Positions 62,528 to 64,000 of a DNA stretch of 64,000 nt are shown here, piece by piece. The position numbers and the translations under genes are program-made. Every line of letters begins with the position of its first letter. Within the stretch, counting starts at the first letter, position 1. Origin of the DNA: Rhodoligotrophos defluvii (GTDB taxonomy: Bacteria > Pseudomonadota > Alphaproteobacteria > Rhizobiales > Im1). The stretch covers positions 62,001 to 126,000 of the forward strand of contig NZ_SZZM01000005.1 of the NCBI RefSeq assembly GCF_005281615.1, read 5' to 3'. The notes under the pieces were generated by a model. The model did no database searches and was not told where the DNA came from. It saw only the letters and a program-made list of their open reading frames with translations.

Positions 62528-63718
62528 ATGGCAGAGCACGACATCCGCAACTTCACGATCAATTTCGGGCCGCAGCACCCGGCTGCCCATGGCGTGCTGC
62601 GCCTGGTGCTGGAACTCGACGGCGAGGTGGTCGAGCGGGTCGATCCGCATATCGGCCTGCTGCACCGCGGCACCGAAAAGCTCATCGAGTACAAGACCTA
62701 TCTCCAAGCCGTGCCGTATTTCGACCGGCTGGACTATGTTGCGCCCATGAGCCAGGAGCACGCCTTCGCCCTGGCCACCGAAAGGCTGCTCGGGATCGAG
62801 GTGCCCATGCGCGGCCAGCTGATCCGGGTGCTCTATGCGGAGATCAGCCGGCTGCTCTCCCATCTCCTGAACGTCACCACCCAGGCCATGGACGTCGGCG
62901 CCCTCACACCGCCGCTTTGGGGCTTCGAAGAGCGCGAGAAGCTCATGTTGTTCTATGAGCGTGCCTCGGGCTCGCGCATGCATGCCGCCTATTTCCGCCC
63001 GGGCGGCGTGCATCAGGACCTGCCGGAGGCTTTGCTGGACGACATCTGGGCGTTCTGCGAGAACCACCCGAAGGTGCTGGACGACATCGAGGGCCTGCTC
63101 ACCGAGAACCGCATCTTCAAGCAGCGCAATGTGGATATCGGCGTGATCAGCCTTGAGGATTGCTTCGCCTGGGGCTTCACCGGCGTGATGGTGCGCGGCT
63201 CAGGCGCCGCCTGGGACCTGCGCAAGGCGCAACCCTACGAGTGCTATGCGGATTTCGACTTCGACATTCCCGTGGGCAAGAACGGCGACTGCTACGACCG
63301 TTACCTCATCCGCATGCAGGAGATGCGGGAATCTGTGAAGATCATGAAGCAGTGCCTGGAGCGGCTGCGCTCGCCCGGGGGACAGGGGCCGGTCTCGGTC
63401 GAGAACCGCAAGGTGGTGCCGCCGAAGCGCAGCGAGATGAAGCGCTCCATGGAGGCGCTCATCCATCACTTCAAGCTTTACACGGAAGGCTATCACGTGC
63501 CCGAGGGCGAGGTTTACGCGGCGGTCGAGGCACCGAAGGGCGAGTTCGGGGTCTACCTCATCTCCGACGGCACCAACAAGCCCTATCGCTGCAAGATCCG
63601 CGCGCCTGGTTTCGCGCATTTGCAGGGCATGGATTACATGAGCCGCGGCCATTTGCTGGCGGATGTATCCGCCATCCTCGGTTCTCTCGACATCGTCTTC
63701 GGCGAGGTGGACCGATGA
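62528..63718 (+). CDS. nuoD: NADH-quinone oxidoreductase subunit D
   Basis: 396 residues, the 49-kDa subunit lining the quinone cavity: [55 protein letters not shown]-like [13 protein letters not shown] and the closing DIVFGEVDR. It begins two bases after the nuoC stop. The end overlaps a tiny frame leading to nuoE. Confidence 0.96.
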   Translation: MAEHDIRNFTINFGPQHPAAHGVLRLVLELDGEVVERVDPHIGLLHRGTEKLIEYKTYLQAVPYFDRLDYVAPMSQEHAFALATERLLGIEVPMRGQLIRVLYAEISRLLSHLLNVTTQAMDVGALTPPLWGFEEREKLMLFYERASGSRMHAAYFRPGGVHQDLPEALLDDIWAFCENHPKVLDDIEGLLTENRIFKQRNVDIGVISLEDCFAWGFTGVMVRGSGAAWDLRKAQPYECYADFDFDIPVGKNGDCYDRYLIRMQEMRESVKIMKQCLERLRSPGGQGPVSVENRKVVPPKRSEMKRSMEALIHHFKLYTEGYHVPEGEVYAAVEAPKGEFGVYLISDGTNKPYRCKIRAPGFAHLQGMDYMSRGHLLADVSAILGSLDIVFGEVDR

Positions 63719-63750
63719 GCGGTGCAGTTCGAATGAGTGGAGGCCGCTGA
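63715..63750 (+). other. 11-codon minicistron bridging nuoD and nuoE
   Basis: ATG at 63715 overlaps the nuoD stop (ATGA), reads [11 protein letters not shown], and its own TGA overlaps the nuoE ATG (TGATG). The nuoE ribosome site (GTGGAGG) lies inside it. It may simply pass ribosomes from nuoD to nuoE; a peptide function is unlikely. Confidence 0.4.
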
Positions 63751-64000
63751 TGTCGGTACGGCGCCTTGATCCGATCCAGCCGGAGGCCTTCGTCTTCACC
63801 CCTGAGAACCTGGAGTGGGCCAAGCAGATCATCGCCAAATATCCGGAGGGACGCCAGGCCTCCGCGGTGATCTCGCTGTTGTGGCGCGCGCAGGAGCAGT
63901 CCGGCGGCTGGCTGCCCGAGCCGGCCATTCGCTATGTGGCCGACCTCTTGTCCATGGCCTATATCCGGGTGCTGGAGGTTGCGACCTTCTACACCATGTT
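63750..64000 (+). CDS. nuoE: NADH-quinone oxidoreductase subunit E (3' partial)
   Basis: The first 83 codons are visible, starting [18 protein letters not shown]. The 24-kDa subunit start is clear: [38 protein letters not shown] and EVATFYTM, which runs off the window just before the 2Fe-2S cysteines. GGAGG lies eight bases before the ATG. The rest of the nuo operon should follow. Confidence 0.95.
   Translation, partial: MSVRRLDPIQPEAFVFTPENLEWAKQIIAKYPEGRQASAVISLLWRAQEQSGGWLPEPAIRYVADLLSMAYIRVLEVATFYTM

Overview
The window is high-GC, densely packed chromosomal DNA of an alphaproteobacterium, most likely of the order Hyphomicrobiales (Rhizobiales). Supporting this are an aerobic (CobG/CobN/CobE/BluB type) cobalamin gene set with CbtAB, a hopanoid-modification locus, an Irr-box-like palindrome before bacterioferritin, a Rhizobiales-style dispersed intergenic repeat, and a nuoABCDE start of complex I with separate nuoC and nuoD. 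I cannot name a genus. I see no rRNA, tRNA, CRISPR, prophage or insertion sequence.

Region by region. (1) 1-3.8 kb: a 5'-truncated GT4 glycosyltransferase, a methyltransferase, a stand-alone RibD-type reductase and a GTP-cyclohydrolase-II-like protein, which may be a side pathway branching from riboflavin/pterin chemistry. (2) 3.9-12.5 kb: mostly single housekeeping or accessory genes (ABC-F ATPase, P5C-reductase-like protein, 23S rRNA m5U methyltransferase, secreted PQQ sugar dehydrogenase, PAP2 phosphatase, small DUF1328 membrane protein, Bcr/CflA exporter, SDR). (3) 12.6-23.5 kb: an envelope-lipid and hopanoid locus: mlaA, a DegT-type aminotransferase, hpnL, hpnI, hpnM, hpnN, a phytanoyl-CoA-dioxygenase-like enzyme, hpnK and hpnA. 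The oxygenase sits inside the hpnK-hpnN transcription unit and is the best candidate here for an undescribed hopanoid modification.

(4) 23.5-42.9 kb: a nearly complete aerobic vitamin B12 locus. On the minus strand, under a cobalamin riboswitch, run DUF1636-cobW-cobN-cobG-cobH-cobI-cobJ, then cobL-cobE-cobM-cobA-cobB. cobK is inverted between cobJ and cobL. On the plus strand are cobP-cobO-cobQ and bluB, with cobD on the minus strand, then a second cobalamin riboswitch in front of cbtB-cbtA (cobalt uptake). Most minus-strand junctions are 4-base ATGA overlaps. cobF, cobS/T, cobC, cobU and cobV are not in the window.

(5) 43-56 kb: two divergent catabolic operons around a CdhR-like GlxA/AraC regulator. 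The leftward operon encodes a 3-keto acid cleavage enzyme (BKACE, DUF849), a carnitine dehydrogenase-thioesterase fusion, an SDR, an acyl-CoA dehydrogenase and an NDP-forming acyl-CoA synthetase, which fits L-carnitine and perhaps gamma-butyrobetaine degradation. The rightward operon encodes the regulator, a CoxG-like membrane-tailed protein, an SDR, a DapA-family aldolase, an MFS transporter and a second BKACE, ending at a clear intrinsic terminator. Its substrate is unknown and it is the most interesting uncharacterised pathway in the window. (6) 56-64 kb: bacterioferritin with an Irr-like box, an MHS-type symporter, a FUSC/HlyD efflux pair, a small Cys-rich secreted protein, and nuoA-nuoE (nuoE cut by the window end).
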